Part shown: piece after piece, positions 38,632 through 48,920 of the stretch
Layout of the letters: every line of letters begins with the position of its first letter
How positions within the stretch are numbered: position 1 is the stretch's first letter
Source of the DNA: Candidatus Thiodiazotropha sp. (ex Myrtea sp. 'scaly one' KF741663)
GTDB lineage: Bacteria > Pseudomonadota > Gammaproteobacteria > Chromatiales > Chromatiaceae
Assembly (NCBI GenBank): GCA_025655555.1
Contig: JAHXIQ010000001.1
Coordinates: 434,001 to 498,000, forward strand
Length of the DNA: 64,000 nucleotides
Direction: 5' to 3'
Notes under the pieces: generated by a model
Told to the model about the DNA's origin: nothing
What the model saw: only the letters and a program-made list of their open reading frames with translations
Database searches by the model: none
Translations under genes and position numbers: made by a program

Positions 38632-39480
38632 ATGCACACAGAAACAAATCAGAAGATATTTAGTTTCGAACTCTTCCCGCCTAAGACGGAAAAGGGTTTT
38701 GAAAAGATGCAACAGACGGTTAGCACACTCCAAGCACTCGGGCCTGCTTATTTCTCGGTCACCTATGGGGCTGGCGGTTCTACACAGCAACGGACTTTCG
38801 ATACCGTCGACTGGCTATGTTCAGAGAAGATCGTGACGGCGCCTCATCTCTCCTGTATCGGTAGCGATCGGGATGAGATCATTGAGATTCTTGAACACTA
38901 TAAAAGTCAGCGTATCGATCGATTGGTGGCCCTGCGCGGCGACCTTCCCTCGGGAGTAGGTCTTGGTGGCTTGGGAGAGCTGAGTAACGCTAATCAACTG
39001 GTTGAACTTGTGCGCGAAACCTATGGTAACTATTTTCACATCGAAGTAGCCGCCTATCCGGAGGTCCATCCCCAGGCGGTCAATGCAGAAGAGGATCTGG
39101 GCTTTTTCAAACAGAAAGTGAACGCTGGCGCCAACAGTGCGATCACCCAGTATTTCTACAATCCCGACGCCTATTTTCGTTTTGTCGATGATTGCCGGAG
39201 AGTGGATATCGATATTCCGATCGTGCCTGGCATCATGCCAATCACGAATTTTGTCCAGCTGGCTCGCTTTTCTGATGGATGTGGTGCGGAGATACCCCGC
39301 TGGTTAAGGAAAAGACTAGAAGGATTTGGTGATGATCTGGATGCCATTCGTGACTATGGCACCGAGGTTGTGACTCGTCTCTGTGAAAGACTGCTTGAGG
39401 GAGGTGCGCCCGGTCTGCATTTCTATACCATGAATCAGGCAGTACCGACTAAAACTATCTGGCAAAACCTGGGGCGCTGA
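38632..39480 (+). CDS. metF: Methylenetetrahydrofolate reductase
   Basis: This 282-residue flavoprotein reduces methylene-THF to methyl-THF, the methyl donor for methionine synthesis. It starts KIFSFELFPPKTEKGFEKM and has YFSVTYGAGGSTQQRTFD, LVALRGDLPSG near residue 100, and GANSAITQYFYN in the middle. The end is GAPGLHFYTMNQA. Length is usual for the bacterial enzyme. The ribosome site is weak. It completes the metK-ahcY-metF set and is convergent with the HD/CBS gene. Confidence 0.95.
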   Translation: MHTETNQKIFSFELFPPKTEKGFEKMQQTVSTLQALGPAYFSVTYGAGGSTQQRTFDTVDWLCSEKIVTAPHLSCIGSDRDEIIEILEHYKSQRIDRLVALRGDLPSGVGLGGLGELSNANQLVELVRETYGNYFHIEVAAYPEVHPQAVNAEEDLGFFKQKVNAGANSAITQYFYNPDAYFRFVDDCRRVDIDIPIVPGIMPITNFVQLARFSDGCGAEIPRWLRKRLEGFGDDLDAIRDYGTEVVTRLCERLLEGGAPGLHFYTMNQAVPTKTIWQNLGR

Positions 39481-39493
39481 CAAACTACGGGGG

Positions 39494-40849
39494 CTATTCC
39501 TCCACCTCACCCCAATGCACCAAAACCTCTATACGCCGCGTCATGCGTGCTATCTGTGGCCAATCGTGGGCAATAATATCCTGAGAATGGGCCAGATTGT
39601 TACGCAATGATTCCAAATCACGGATAACCTTCTTTGCACTTCTGCGTGTGGCAAAACCCAGTTGGGACAATGCTTCATCACTGTTAATCAAGATCTGTGC
39701 CTTGTCCGAGAACTGCAGACAATCAAGCAAATCACCAGCCTGCCCTCTGCGAATACGTTCCGTTTGCAGCTTTTTTGCATTTTCCAGACGCTTTTTACTT
39801 AGCTGGTTTTGCCAATCATCCTCTGGGTAAGCTTCCTTGATATGACTGATCAGGTTCATCTCAATAATGGTAATCATACCGAACAGCCACATACGAACGA
39901 TCGGCTTCTGTATGTGAGATCGCAAAATAATACCGGAAAGATCCCCGAGTAATGCGATAAAGCAACACTCGTGACGCGTCAATACCTGAATGACGTCAGA
40001 CAAGGATGCATCTCCATGTAGCACCTGGCCCTTGGCAAATTGCCGCTTATAATCACGGCAAATACCGCTATCAAGGTCATCCAGTTGCACAAAGCCGCTT
40101 ACAAGGCCCTGGTCACGCAGGGCAGCGACAATCCACCCTTTGGATCTCATCACTTCCTGTACCATTTCAACCCGCGAATCCGCATCAAATGAGGCAAGAG
40201 GTTCCGCAATATCAACCGCCTTGAATGATTCGGTGAAATGACGCAGCGCCCTTTGCTGCTCAAAGGGAACACCATGGCCTTCCGGGGCTACCTCTCTGGC
40301 CAAATCAAGCCTGTTTTTATCCTGTTTGTCATGTTGATCATGACATGCCTGCCAGACCTTCCAGGCCCGCTTATAGAGCCTCTCATCGCCCTCCTGCAGG
40401 ACTGTCAGTAAGGCTTCCATTTCGACAAGAAAAACTTTGGAGAACCGATTGTCATGGCGGCAGATATCCCGGCAATTGTCGATCAAATCTGCCAACTTGA
40501 TAGTTTTGGCTCTCGCTGAAGCCTTGGCTGTGTGTTGTCGATCGATCAGTTTTCGCGCTGCACGATTCCCATCACTCGGTCGACTGATATCGGTTAGTTC
40601 CGACACTAACAGTGCCACATCCGAACCAAACTCGCGTTCAATATCTTGCACGGTTGCAGGCGTATCCTCCACCGCATCATGCAGCCAGGCCGCTGCAATC
40701 ATGTGTCTATCGTCAACAACTTCCTTGACCAGATTCGCAACGGCTTTGAGATGCACATCGTAAGGTTGATTTGAGTATTTACGCCGCTGATCAATTCTTG
40801 CATGGGCCTGTGTAGCGTACTCTATAGCGCTTAGTACCAGATCATTCAT
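39494..40849 (-). CDS. HD (MESH1-like) - CBS - HEPN-like multidomain protein
   Basis: The first 190 residues of this 451-residue protein match the HD hydrolase domain of RelA/SpoT and MESH1: PYDVHLKAVANLV, AAWLHDAVEDTPATV with the HD and ED pairs, and KTIKLADLIDNCRDI. Hydrolysis of ppGpp or a similar nucleotide is therefore plausible. Residues 225-345 look like a CBS pair (GDASLSDVIQVLTRHECCFIALLGD), which often binds adenine nucleotides. The last 100 residues are helical and contain LESLRNNLAHSQDI, matching the HEPN RNase motif (R, four residues, H). No synthetase domain is present. It overlaps the upstream kinase gene by four bases. Confidence 0.7.
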   Translation of the reverse strand: MNDLVLSAIEYATQAHARIDQRRKYSNQPYDVHLKAVANLVKEVVDDRHMIAAAWLHDAVEDTPATVQDIEREFGSDVALLVSELTDISRPSDGNRAARKLIDRQHTAKASARAKTIKLADLIDNCRDICRHDNRFSKVFLVEMEALLTVLQEGDERLYKRAWKVWQACHDQHDKQDKNRLDLAREVAPEGHGVPFEQQRALRHFTESFKAVDIAEPLASFDADSRVEMVQEVMRSKGWIVAALRDQGLVSGFVQLDDLDSGICRDYKRQFAKGQVLHGDASLSDVIQVLTRHECCFIALLGDLSGIILRSHIQKPIVRMWLFGMITIIEMNLISHIKEAYPEDDWQNQLSKKRLENAKKLQTERIRRGQAGDLLDCLQFSDKAQILINSDEALSQLGFATRRSAKKVIRDLESLRNNLAHSQDIIAHDWPQIARMTRRIEVLVHWGEVEE

Positions 40850-42933
40850 CTGACTTCTTTCATCGGCGCTTGATACAATCGGGAACCTGCATAACGCTCG
40901 ATAATCACGTCAAGCTGCTCAGGTTCAACCGGCTTATTAAGAAAACCATCCATGCCCGCTTGCATACAATGCTCCATCGCATCCTCTGCAGTGTTTGCAG
41001 TCAGCGCATAAATTGGCAAGTGGCTGTCAGCCGGTTCCATCCGGCGAAACTGCAGGGTAAATTCAATACCATCCATACGGGGCATGCGCAGATCGATAAA
41101 GGCCAGGTGGTAGTTCGACTGGGTGGCCGCTTCAAGTGCTTCTTCACCATCTTTTGTGATATGTACAGAATGCCCACGCTGAATCAGTAACGTGGAAAGC
41201 ACTTTTGCAGCGATGGCATTGTCCTCTGCCAGCAATATCTGGATGCCGGTGGATTCCTGCACCTCGCGCCCAAGCGCACTTGAGAGAGAGTCACGGCGTG
41301 ACTGAAGCTCCCGTAGAGGATCGAGAACGGCTTCCACAAGGTCATCCGCCAAAAAGGGTTTCATTAAAACTCGCGAGACCGGCGATGGCACACCAATAGT
41401 ACGGCCGCGATAACCAGCCAGAAGAACCAGAGGATTCCCCTCCAGAATTTCCAAACGTGAGAAGATCGAATTCAATCCGACGCCAGCAAGAGAATCACAT
41501 ACCAGTACAACATCGAAGCTGTGATCGAGATAAGGGGTCAGTGCTTTCATTGATAGGACAGGAAAGGGCTTCATACCCAACTCTTCAGCGATTTTGAGAT
41601 GTAACTCCATATTCTGCGGGTCACTCTCGTAAATCAGTATACGCTTACCTTCCAGAAGTGGTGAAATGACAGGCAGAGCAGCACCTTGCCCCAGAAATAA
41701 GGGCAACCGGGCGCTGAAGGTTGTGCCCGTATCCACTCGGCTCTCGACACTGATATCTCCTCCCATGCGACGACAGAGATCACGAGCCACTGTCGTACCT
41801 AATCCGGTGCCTCCAAAACGTCGGCTGTTGGAAGCATCTGCCTGCCAGAACATATCGAAGATATGCTTCAACTTATCTTTTGGAATACCAATGCCGGTAT
41901 CAGATACCTGGATCAACACATGGGGCTCACTCAGCTGTTCATTGGCCGGCGCATATTCAACACGCAGCATCACGCTACCAGTGTCGGTGAACTTAATGGC
42001 GTTACCGAGTAAGTTAAAGAGAATCTGTGAAAGACGGAGGTTGTCTCCCTGTAATCTTCGCGGAATTCTGGGATCTACCCAGCAACGCATCTCGAGCTGT
42101 TTTTCCTGTGCTTCACCGGCCAGTGACGAATTGACGTTTCCCACCAATTGGCGAATATCGAACGGCTCACTCACCAATTCCAGTTTATTGGCATCAATCT
42201 TGGAAAAATCGAGAATATCTCCAATCAATGCCCGCAATAATTGAGCAGAGGAAAGAATTGAGTGGAGATACTCTTTCTGCTCTGCATCCAGTGGCGTTCC
42301 CTGCATCAGCCTGGTCATACCCAGGATACCGATCAAAGGCGTGCGCAGTTCATGCGTCATTGTTGCGAGAAAATCACCTCGTGCCTTGTTTGCCTGCTCC
42401 GCGTCCTGCCTGGCTCTATGGAGCTTACGCAACAGGCTGTATTGATAAATCGGCAGTAACACCAGAAGCAGCATAAAAAAGAGAGCATCAAAAGTGTGCG
42501 TATGCCACTCCTGCAAAGCAATCAGCACCAGATTGAAGGCAATAAGACTGAGTACCGAGGCAGCCATTAAGAGGGGTTTCCCGTAACGGGTGCCGTAGGA
42601 GACAAAGATCCAAATATAGAGCAGGAAGAAGGGACTGACCGCCTCTTGGGTCAGGAAGATAGCCAGACTGGTCGCGCTGACATCGGCAAACAGTGTCACG
42701 TAGGGCCTCAGGCCCATTACGGGATGTTGGTAAACGCTGATCAGCGTCAGTACGAAAAAGATGAAATAGCCGCCAAACAGCAAATAAAAGAGTATGACAT
42801 TGACGTCGTAATACTCCGTCCATGCGCCAAGACCAATATAGACAATACTGAACAGCCAAATCCCCAGGCGGACCAACGCCGACTGAAACTCTGGATTCCG
42901 CAATAGCTCATGATTTATGAGTCTTGAGAACAT
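40846..42933 (-). CDS. RpfC-like hybrid sensor histidine kinase
   Basis: This 695-residue kinase has an N-terminal input of about five membrane segments (ELLRNPEFQSALVRLGIWLF onward) resembling that of RpfC, the diffusible-signal-factor sensor. The kinase core has LATMTHELRTPLIGILG (phosphorylated His), an N-box near NLLGNAIKFTDTG and DTGIGIPKDK plus GGTGLGTT. Two receiver domains follow. The first is degenerate around the acceptor site (DVVLVCDSLAG). The second is complete (LLAEDN, AFIDLRMPRMDG, NKPVEPEQ). Unlike RpfC there is no HPt domain. The ATG at 42933 has AGGA upstream. It is coupled to the HD-CBS-HEPN gene. Confidence 0.88.
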   Translation of the reverse strand: MFSRLINHELLRNPEFQSALVRLGIWLFSIVYIGLGAWTEYYDVNVILFYLLFGGYFIFFVLTLISVYQHPVMGLRPYVTLFADVSATSLAIFLTQEAVSPFFLLYIWIFVSYGTRYGKPLLMAASVLSLIAFNLVLIALQEWHTHTFDALFFMLLLVLLPIYQYSLLRKLHRARQDAEQANKARGDFLATMTHELRTPLIGILGMTRLMQGTPLDAEQKEYLHSILSSAQLLRALIGDILDFSKIDANKLELVSEPFDIRQLVGNVNSSLAGEAQEKQLEMRCWVDPRIPRRLQGDNLRLSQILFNLLGNAIKFTDTGSVMLRVEYAPANEQLSEPHVLIQVSDTGIGIPKDKLKHIFDMFWQADASNSRRFGGTGLGTTVARDLCRRMGGDISVESRVDTGTTFSARLPLFLGQGAALPVISPLLEGKRILIYESDPQNMELHLKIAEELGMKPFPVLSMKALTPYLDHSFDVVLVCDSLAGVGLNSIFSRLEILEGNPLVLLAGYRGRTIGVPSPVSRVLMKPFLADDLVEAVLDPLRELQSRRDSLSSALGREVQESTGIQILLAEDNAIAAKVLSTLLIQRGHSVHITKDGEEALEAATQSNYHLAFIDLRMPRMDGIEFTLQFRRMEPADSHLPIYALTANTAEDAMEHCMQAGMDGFLNKPVEPEQLDVIIERYAGSRLYQAPMKEVR

Positions 42934-43288
42934 ATCCACATCCTGCTTTTCCGCGAGAGCTCCCCTGGACCGATCTTCGGCCCGGATAGAATGGCATTAT
43001 ACTTAAGGTGACACGCTACAACAGCGAGTTTACGGACAATACCATGAGGAACAGAGACAACCTTCACCCTTTCATCTTTTCATCTGGTCATGCGATGGGT
43101 AATACAGATCTGTCTGATCGTTGCGAAGACGAGAAACGACTCAGATAGCTCCGAAAGTCTTCAGTTTCACCACACCCAGTTTGCGAATTCTGTCATAAGC
43201 ACTATCATTTCGATAAGGTCGATATAGCAACCACAGCATTATTACATCAGCTTCAGACCTCCCTATCAGCAGCAACGAAGTCCTAAAC
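42934..43288. promoter_or_regulatory. 355-base divergent spacer, kinase / PilZ gene
   Basis: Promoters for both divergent genes should be here. A 34-codon frame at 43044 is too short and lacks support. No strong hairpin or repeat was found. Confidence 0.4.
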
Positions 43289-43681
43289 ATGTATATAAAA
43301 CGCCCAAGCGAACACAACCATCAAAACGCACCCAAACCTGAAGACCGCCGTACCATCAAGCGTCGTCACCTGATTTTCTATCTCAGGGTGTGGGAACTCA
43401 CATCGGACAGATTATTGGGACATGTGGTGGATATTACACCTGAAGGCATGATGCTGATCAGCGAACAACCCATCGCCACAGGTAAGGAGTACAAACTGGA
43501 GATTCGCACACCCGATACTGAAGGCGAGATTAAGCCACTGCGCTTCAAGGCGATGTGCCGGTGGAGTGACAATGATGTGAATCCCGTCTTCTACGATTCC
43601 GGTTTCGAGTTCCTGGAAAAGACACCCAAGGACATAGAGACGATTATCAAGATGGTCGATGACTACGGATTTAACGACTGA
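43289..43681 (+). CDS. PilZ-domain protein
   Basis: This 130-residue single-domain protein has the two c-di-GMP-binding motifs of PilZ: the arginine-rich RRTIKRRHLIFYLRV (residues 20-34) and DITPEGMML, a variant of the D/NxSxxG motif near residue 48. The rest (YKLEIRTP, FKAMCRWSDND, SGFEFLE) fits the beta-barrel. It is a likely c-di-GMP effector without an output domain of its own, acting by contact with another protein. It stands alone on the plus strand and is convergent with the Nudix-ThiE gene. Confidence 0.85.
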   Translation: MYIKRPSEHNHQNAPKPEDRRTIKRRHLIFYLRVWELTSDRLLGHVVDITPEGMMLISEQPIATGKEYKLEIRTPDTEGEIKPLRFKAMCRWSDNDVNPVFYDSGFEFLEKTPKDIETIIKMVDDYGFND

Positions 43682-43701
43682 ACCGCTGATGCGATGGCCG
43701 C

Positions 43702-44643
43702 TTAACCTTCAGGCCAAAGTGAACTGATCGCAGCGATTCCCTGCGCCCCTGCCTGACAGGCCTGCCCCAGCATATTGGGGTGCATGCCACCCAATGCATA
43801 AACAGGTAGATTGACATTTTCAACCCAGTCGCTGAATTTCCCCCACCCGAGTGCGGCCGTATTCGGGTGGGTGGCTGTCGGCGCCACGGGAGAGAGAAAC
43901 ACATAATCGAGCCGCAGTCGGGATGCCTGCTCCAGTTCTTTCCGATTATGGCAGGAGGCGCCTATCAACCCTTTACCCGATGGCCGTGCACCAAGTGCCA
44001 TCATCTGGTTGGCCGTGAGATGAATACCATCGGCCATACCCAACCATCTGACGCATCCAGCGGGACGATTGACAAGCAGCTTGGCGTTATACCTCTCACA
44101 CAGAGGACTTGCCGCTTTGAGCAGCTGTTTATAGGCCATATCATCCAACGCATGGGCACGCAGCTGGACCAGTCTCAAACCCTGCTTGAAGGCAAGATCC
44201 AGTCGCCGTAGAAAATCTTCCGGCTGTGCGGGCTCACGACCTGTAATTAAATAACGATCCGGCAACTGAAGGGCAGTAATCACCGGGCGATCTGCCGCAG
44301 GGAATAAATTAGCCAGCATCTCTTCGGGTTGAAGCCAACGCAACGGCTGACCTTCCATCCCTTTTGCGTCACCCTCGAAGCGAGTCACGCGGAAGAAATC
44401 GAGTAGCACCTGCCGGTCACCGTAATCATGTTTAATGCGAATCAACGGCTTAAAGTCCAGCGGCAGAATATCGAGCTCCTCTTTCAACTCCCGGACAAGT
44501 GCCTGACGAAGTGTCTCACCCGCTTCCACTTTGCCACCCGGAAATTCCCACAGGCCACCCTGATGCAGATGATCAGCGCGTTTACTGATGAGTACACGCC
44601 CCCGGTCATCCAGGATGGCAGCGGCGGCGACATGAATAGGCAT
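43702..44643 (-). CDS. mutT: Nudix hydrolase - ThiE-like fusion (MutT family)
   Basis: The first 130 residues of this 313-residue protein are a Nudix domain with the box GGKVEAGETLRQALVRELKEEL, close to MutT, which removes 8-oxo-dGTP; the last glycine of the box is replaced by Asp. Residues 145-313 resemble thiamine phosphate synthase (LRLVQLRAHALDDMAYKQL, LVNRPAGCVRWLGMADGIHLT, GLIGASCHN, YVFLSPVAPTATHP). Such fusions are common in gammaproteobacteria and the ThiE-like part is of unclear use. I chose the ATG at 44643, 20 bases after the argJ stop; a longer frame exists. Confidence 0.85.
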   Translation of the reverse strand: MPIHVAAAAILDDRGRVLISKRADHLHQGGLWEFPGGKVEAGETLRQALVRELKEELDILPLDFKPLIRIKHDYGDRQVLLDFFRVTRFEGDAKGMEGQPLRWLQPEEMLANLFPAADRPVITALQLPDRYLITGREPAQPEDFLRRLDLAFKQGLRLVQLRAHALDDMAYKQLLKAASPLCERYNAKLLVNRPAGCVRWLGMADGIHLTANQMMALGARPSGKGLIGASCHNRKELEQASRLRLDYVFLSPVAPTATHPNTAALGWGKFSDWVENVNLPVYALGGMHPNMLGQACQAGAQGIAAISSLWPEG

Positions 44644-44662
44644 GAGAGACGGTTTGAGCCGG

Positions 44663-45886
44663 TCAGGTTCGGTATTCCGCGTTGATCTTGACGTAGTCAT
44701 AGGAGAGATCACAGGTCAAAACCCGAGTCTCAGCCATACCACGTCCCAGCTTGACCCGTATGGTGAATTCAGTTTTGTCCATTACCGTTTGACCTGCCGC
44801 TTCGGTGTAGTCCTCGGCCCGTCCGCCATCACGGACGATGCAGACATCATCCAGCCAGATCTCCACCCCATCGATATCGAGCTGCTGCAGTCCAGCACGA
44901 CCAACAGCCGCAAGTATCCGTCCCCAGTTGGGATCTGAAGCGAAAAGAGCTGTTTTAACCAGGGGCGAATGTGCGATGGTATAAGCCACCTCCCGTGCCT
45001 CAGGCACATCAACCGCCTGTTCGACCAACACCTCCACCAGTTTGGTTGCACCTTCGCCGTCTCGCACAATTTCCCTCGCCAACGCCATACAAACATCGGC
45101 AACAACCGCTGAGAATTTCTCATAGGCCTGGGAGGCCCGATCAGTTATCGGCGAATGTGAGGAGCTTCCACTAGCCAGGAGGACACACGCATCATTGGTA
45201 GAGGTATCGCCGTCAATCGTGATGCTGTTGAAAGAGGGCTCGACCGCAGCCGAGAGACAGGATTGTAATAGTCCCTGATCGACGGAGAGATCAGTCGCAA
45301 CATAGGCCAGCATAGTGGCCATATCCGGGCGAATCATACCGGCGCCTTTTGCCATGCCTGTCACCCTGGCGGTGACACCATCCACTTCGAAGCTTCGCGA
45401 CACCAGCTTAGGCCGGGTATCAGTGGTCATGATAGCTTCAGCTGCCTGCTCCCAGCCATCCTCATTCAAATCGGCCAATGCCGCTGGCATGGCCTGTTGC
45501 ATGCGATCGACCGGCAGATTGACACCGATCACACCGGTCGAGAAAGGTAGTACCTCTTCGGCATCACAGCCAAAAGTATCAGCCAACAGACGACATGTCG
45601 CGTCAGCATCACGCATACCTTGCTCCCCAGTACCGGCATTGGCGTTACCTGAATTCACCAGTAGATAGCGAGGCGTACGCTTACGAAGATGGGACTTGGC
45701 CACATGCACCGGGGCAGCGCAGAAGGCATTACGTGTAAAAACGGCGGCACAGCTGCCACCTTGGGCCAATTCGATAACCACCATATCCTTTCGATCGGTG
45801 GCTTTAATGCCGGCTGCAGCTACACCTATCTGTATGCCAGGAATCGCCAGATGGTCTGCCACGGCTAGCTCAGCTGTCCATGACAC
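44663..45886 (-). CDS. argJ: Bifunctional glutamate N-acetyltransferase / ornithine acetyltransferase
   Basis: This 407-residue enzyme moves acetyl between N-acetylornithine and glutamate in arginine synthesis. It is made as a precursor that cleaves itself before the threonine in [13 protein letters not shown], giving alpha and beta chains. Other landmarks are [27 protein letters not shown] and [16 protein letters not shown]. The start is a GTG at 45886 that overlaps the secA end by 22 bases; a GTG eight codons later is the alternative. It lies between secA and mutT, as in many gammaproteobacteria. Confidence 0.94.
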   Translation of the reverse strand: MSWTAELAVADHLAIPGIQIGVAAAGIKATDRKDMVVIELAQGGSCAAVFTRNAFCAAPVHVAKSHLRKRTPRYLLVNSGNANAGTGEQGMRDADATCRLLADTFGCDAEEVLPFSTGVIGVNLPVDRMQQAMPAALADLNEDGWEQAAEAIMTTDTRPKLVSRSFEVDGVTARVTGMAKGAGMIRPDMATMLAYVATDLSVDQGLLQSCLSAAVEPSFNSITIDGDTSTNDACVLLASGSSSHSPITDRASQAYEKFSAVVADVCMALAREIVRDGEGATKLVEVLVEQAVDVPEAREVAYTIAHSPLVKTALFASDPNWGRILAAVGRAGLQQLDIDGVEIWLDDVCIVRDGGRAEDYTEAAGQTVMDKTEFTIRVKLGRGMAETRVLTCDLSYDYVKINAEYRT

Positions 45887-48675
45887 TGCTTGTATTTCTT
45901 GCCAGAACCACAGGGGCAGGGCTCATTGCGACCGATCTTGCGGCCATCCCGAACAAAGGGCTGGTGTTGTTCCTCGCCCTCTTCGACTGGTGGCTGCTCT
46001 GTCGCTTCCTCCGCTAGTCCTTCGAATGCTTCATGCTTAAACTCGAAGTCTGATGCCTGGGGTTGCTGTTCCTGCACCACCATCTCTTCCGGCCGCTGCA
46101 CCTGCACCTTAGAGAGCAGCGTAATGACCTCTTCCTTAATGCTGTCGAGCATACTGGAGAACATGGCGAAGGCCTCACGCTTGTACTCCTGCTTGGGATT
46201 CTTCTGGGCATAACCCCGAAGATGTATGCCCTGACGCAGATAGTCCATGGCGGCCAGATGCTCTTTCCAGTGACTGTCCAGTGTTTGCAGCATCACCGCT
46301 TTTTCGAAGTGACGCATATTATCATTGCCCACCTGGCCCTCTTTATCCTGATAACCGACGACCAGATTATCCAGGATGCGCTCCTTCAGGGTCTCTTCGT
46401 GCAGATCATCGTCCTCGTCGAGCCACGTCTGAACCGGCCACTCACCACCAAATGTTTCAGTCAGCCCTTCACTCAGGCCGGTGACGTCCCACTGCTCTTC
46501 AATACTCTGGGGAGGTATGTGATTGTGGAAGACTTCGTTGAGAACATCGAACCGCAAAGAGGTAACAGACTCAGAAATATCCTCCACTTCCATCAACTCA
46601 TTTCTCTGTTCGTAGACCACCTTGCGTTGGTCATTGGCTACATCGTCATACTCCAGCAGTTGCTTACGGATATCGAAGTTGCGGCCCTCAACCTTTCTTT
46701 GGGCATTTTCGATGGCCCTGGAGACCCAGGGATGCTCTATGGCTTCACCCCGATCCATGCCCATCTTCTGCATCAGTGCGCCTACCTTATCGGAAGCGAA
46801 GATACGCATCAGGCTGTCCTGCAGGGAGAGATAGAACCGGCTGGAACCTGGATCACCCTGACGACCGGAGCGACCGCGCAGCTGGTTGTCGATACGGCGA
46901 GATTCATGCCGCTCGGTCCCGATCACATGCAACCCACCGGCATCCAGTACCTTCTGGTGGCGTGATTTCCACGTCTCATTTGCCTGTTCGATCTGTGCAG
47001 GCTCAGGGTTCTCACCAAGCGTCTCCAGGTCGGAATCGAGGTTGCCGCCCAGCACGATATCGGTACCGCGACCCGCCATGTTGGTTGCGATAGTCACCGA
47101 ACCCGGACGCCCGGCTTGGGCAACAATTAGTGCTTCCTGTTGATGATGCTTTGCATTCAATACTTTGTGATCGACCTTCGCTTTGTCCAGCAGCTCGGAT
47201 ATCAATTCAGAGGTTTCGATTGAGGCGGTGCCCACCAGCACAGGCTGGCCACGCTTGACGCAATCCTGTACATCTTCAAGGATCGCTTCATACTTTTCAT
47301 CCGGTGTGAGATAGACAAGATCACCCATATCATCCCGGATCATCGGCATATTGGTGGGGATGACCACCACCTCCAGACCGTAGATCTGTTGAAACTCAAA
47401 AGCCTCGGTATCCGCCGTACCGGTCATACCGGAGAGCTTCTCATAGAGGCGGAAGTAGTTCTGAAAAGTGATCGAGGCCAGGGTCTGGTTCTCGTTCTGA
47501 ATCTTGACCCCTTCTTTGGCCTCGACGGCCTGATGCAGACCATCGGACCAACGCCTGCCCGGCATGGTACGGCCGGTAAACTCGTCAACGATAACCACCT
47601 CGTTATCCTTGACGATATACTCCACATTGCGCTGAAACAGTGCGTGGGCGCGCAGTGCCGCATTGACATGATGCATCAGGATAATGTTGGCAGAGTCGTA
47701 AAGACTTGCCCCCTCTTCCAGCATGCCCGCCTCTGTCAGCATCTCTTCCACATGCTGATGGCCTTCCTCACTCAAGAAAGTCTGGCGCGCCTTCTCGTCA
47801 ACTGAAAAATCACCGGGTCCGAAATCGGGCTTACCTTCCTCATTGGTAATGGGGTCCTGGCGAGTCAAATTGGGGATGATCTTGTTGACCGCCATATAGA
47901 GCTCGGAAGAGTCATCCGTGGGGCCTGAAATGATCAATGGCGTACGTGCCTCGTCAATCAGGATGGAATCGACCTCATCGACAATGGCAAAGAAAGGCGG
48001 ACGCTGCACCCGTTGGTCTGCACTGAAAGCCATATTGTCGCGCAGGTAGTCGAAGCCATATTCGTTGTTGGTACCGTAGGTGATATCCGCAGCATAGGCC
48101 TCTTGCCGGGATACGGGTCTGAGATGGAGAAAACCACCCGACTTGCCATCATACTGGGGATCAAAAAGATAGGATGAACTGTCCGGTCCAGCACCGCCCG
48201 AAGAATTGATAACACCGGTAGTAAGACCGAGGAAGTGGTAGAGCCGTCCCATCCAGGCGGCATCACGCCGTGCCAGATAGTCATTCACCGTAACCACATG
48301 AACACCCTTTGCCGGCAAGGCATTGAGATAGGCCGCCAAGGTGGCGACCAGGGTCTTACCCTCGCCGGTACGCATCTCTGCGATTTTACCCTGATGGAGC
48401 ACCATGCCACCGATGAGCTGCACATCGAAGTGGCGCATCTGCATCACCCGACGCCCCGCTTCTCTCACGACAGCAAAGGCCTCCAGCATCAGACCGTCGA
48501 GTTTCTCGCCTGCCTCCAAGCGGGTTCTGAACGCTTCTGTTTTCTCTCGTAACGCCTCATCGGAGAGCGATTCCAAATCAGCCTCTAACACATTGATTTG
48601 GGATACCGTTTTTGACAAACGTTTGACCAGGCGCTCATTACGGCTGCCGAAGATCTTCTTGAAGATTTTATTCAC
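45865..48675 (-). CDS. secA: Preprotein translocase ATPase SecA
   Basis: This 936-residue motor drives export through SecYEG. It shows the Walker [21 protein letters not shown], the DEAD-type box [34 protein letters not shown] and [20 protein letters not shown]. It ends with the zinc-binding SEC-C motif [14 protein letters not shown] that contacts SecB. The start is a GTG at 48675. The 245-base spacer upstream has no obvious secM-like ORF. It precedes argJ and mutT on the same strand. Confidence 0.96.
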   Translation of the reverse strand: MNKIFKKIFGSRNERLVKRLSKTVSQINVLEADLESLSDEALREKTEAFRTRLEAGEKLDGLMLEAFAVVREAGRRVMQMRHFDVQLIGGMVLHQGKIAEMRTGEGKTLVATLAAYLNALPAKGVHVVTVNDYLARRDAAWMGRLYHFLGLTTGVINSSGGAGPDSSSYLFDPQYDGKSGGFLHLRPVSRQEAYAADITYGTNNEYGFDYLRDNMAFSADQRVQRPPFFAIVDEVDSILIDEARTPLIISGPTDDSSELYMAVNKIIPNLTRQDPITNEEGKPDFGPGDFSVDEKARQTFLSEEGHQHVEEMLTEAGMLEEGASLYDSANIILMHHVNAALRAHALFQRNVEYIVKDNEVVIVDEFTGRTMPGRRWSDGLHQAVEAKEGVKIQNENQTLASITFQNYFRLYEKLSGMTGTADTEAFEFQQIYGLEVVVIPTNMPMIRDDMGDLVYLTPDEKYEAILEDVQDCVKRGQPVLVGTASIETSELISELLDKAKVDHKVLNAKHHQQEALIVAQAGRPGSVTIATNMAGRGTDIVLGGNLDSDLETLGENPEPAQIEQANETWKSRHQKVLDAGGLHVIGTERHESRRIDNQLRGRSGRQGDPGSSRFYLSLQDSLMRIFASDKVGALMQKMGMDRGEAIEHPWVSRAIENAQRKVEGRNFDIRKQLLEYDDVANDQRKVVYEQRNELMEVEDISESVTSLRFDVLNEVFHNHIPPQSIEEQWDVTGLSEGLTETFGGEWPVQTWLDEDDDLHEETLKERILDNLVVGYQDKEGQVGNDNMRHFEKAVMLQTLDSHWKEHLAAMDYLRQGIHLRGYAQKNPKQEYKREAFAMFSSMLDSIKEEVITLLSKVQVQRPEEMVVQEQQPQASDFEFKHEAFEGLAEEATEQPPVEEGEEQHQPFVRDGRKIGRNEPCPCGSGKKYKQCHGQLS

Positions 48676-48920
48676 TATGAATCCAGGTATACGTCAGGGA
48701 TGCGAAATCAGGGAATCATACAGCATGCGGGCGCATTGCTGAAGAATCGGCATATCATTCCTGTGGATCTCAGCGTGCCTGTCAGTCAACGGTATTCAAC
48801 AATCTGTGAGATAGACAAAGAAAACCACAAATTAACAAACCGCTGACTTAAATCACCGATAATTTGTGATTCTTTGCTTTCCAGAATCAGGAATCAGAAT
48901 TTTTGCAGCATCCGGCAGAC

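Noticed and set aside
40081-40849. Reading the HD protein as a full RelA/SpoT enzyme
   Set aside because: Only the hydrolase HD part is present. No synthetase, TGS or ACT domain follows; a CBS-like region and a helical tail do.
43044-43148. 34-codon ORF in the kinase/PilZ spacer
   Set aside because: Too short, no good ribosome site, and no coupling to a neighbour.
46063-46965. 300-codon frame opposite secA
   Set aside because: Antisense of a highly conserved gene, with no domain and no ribosome site of note.
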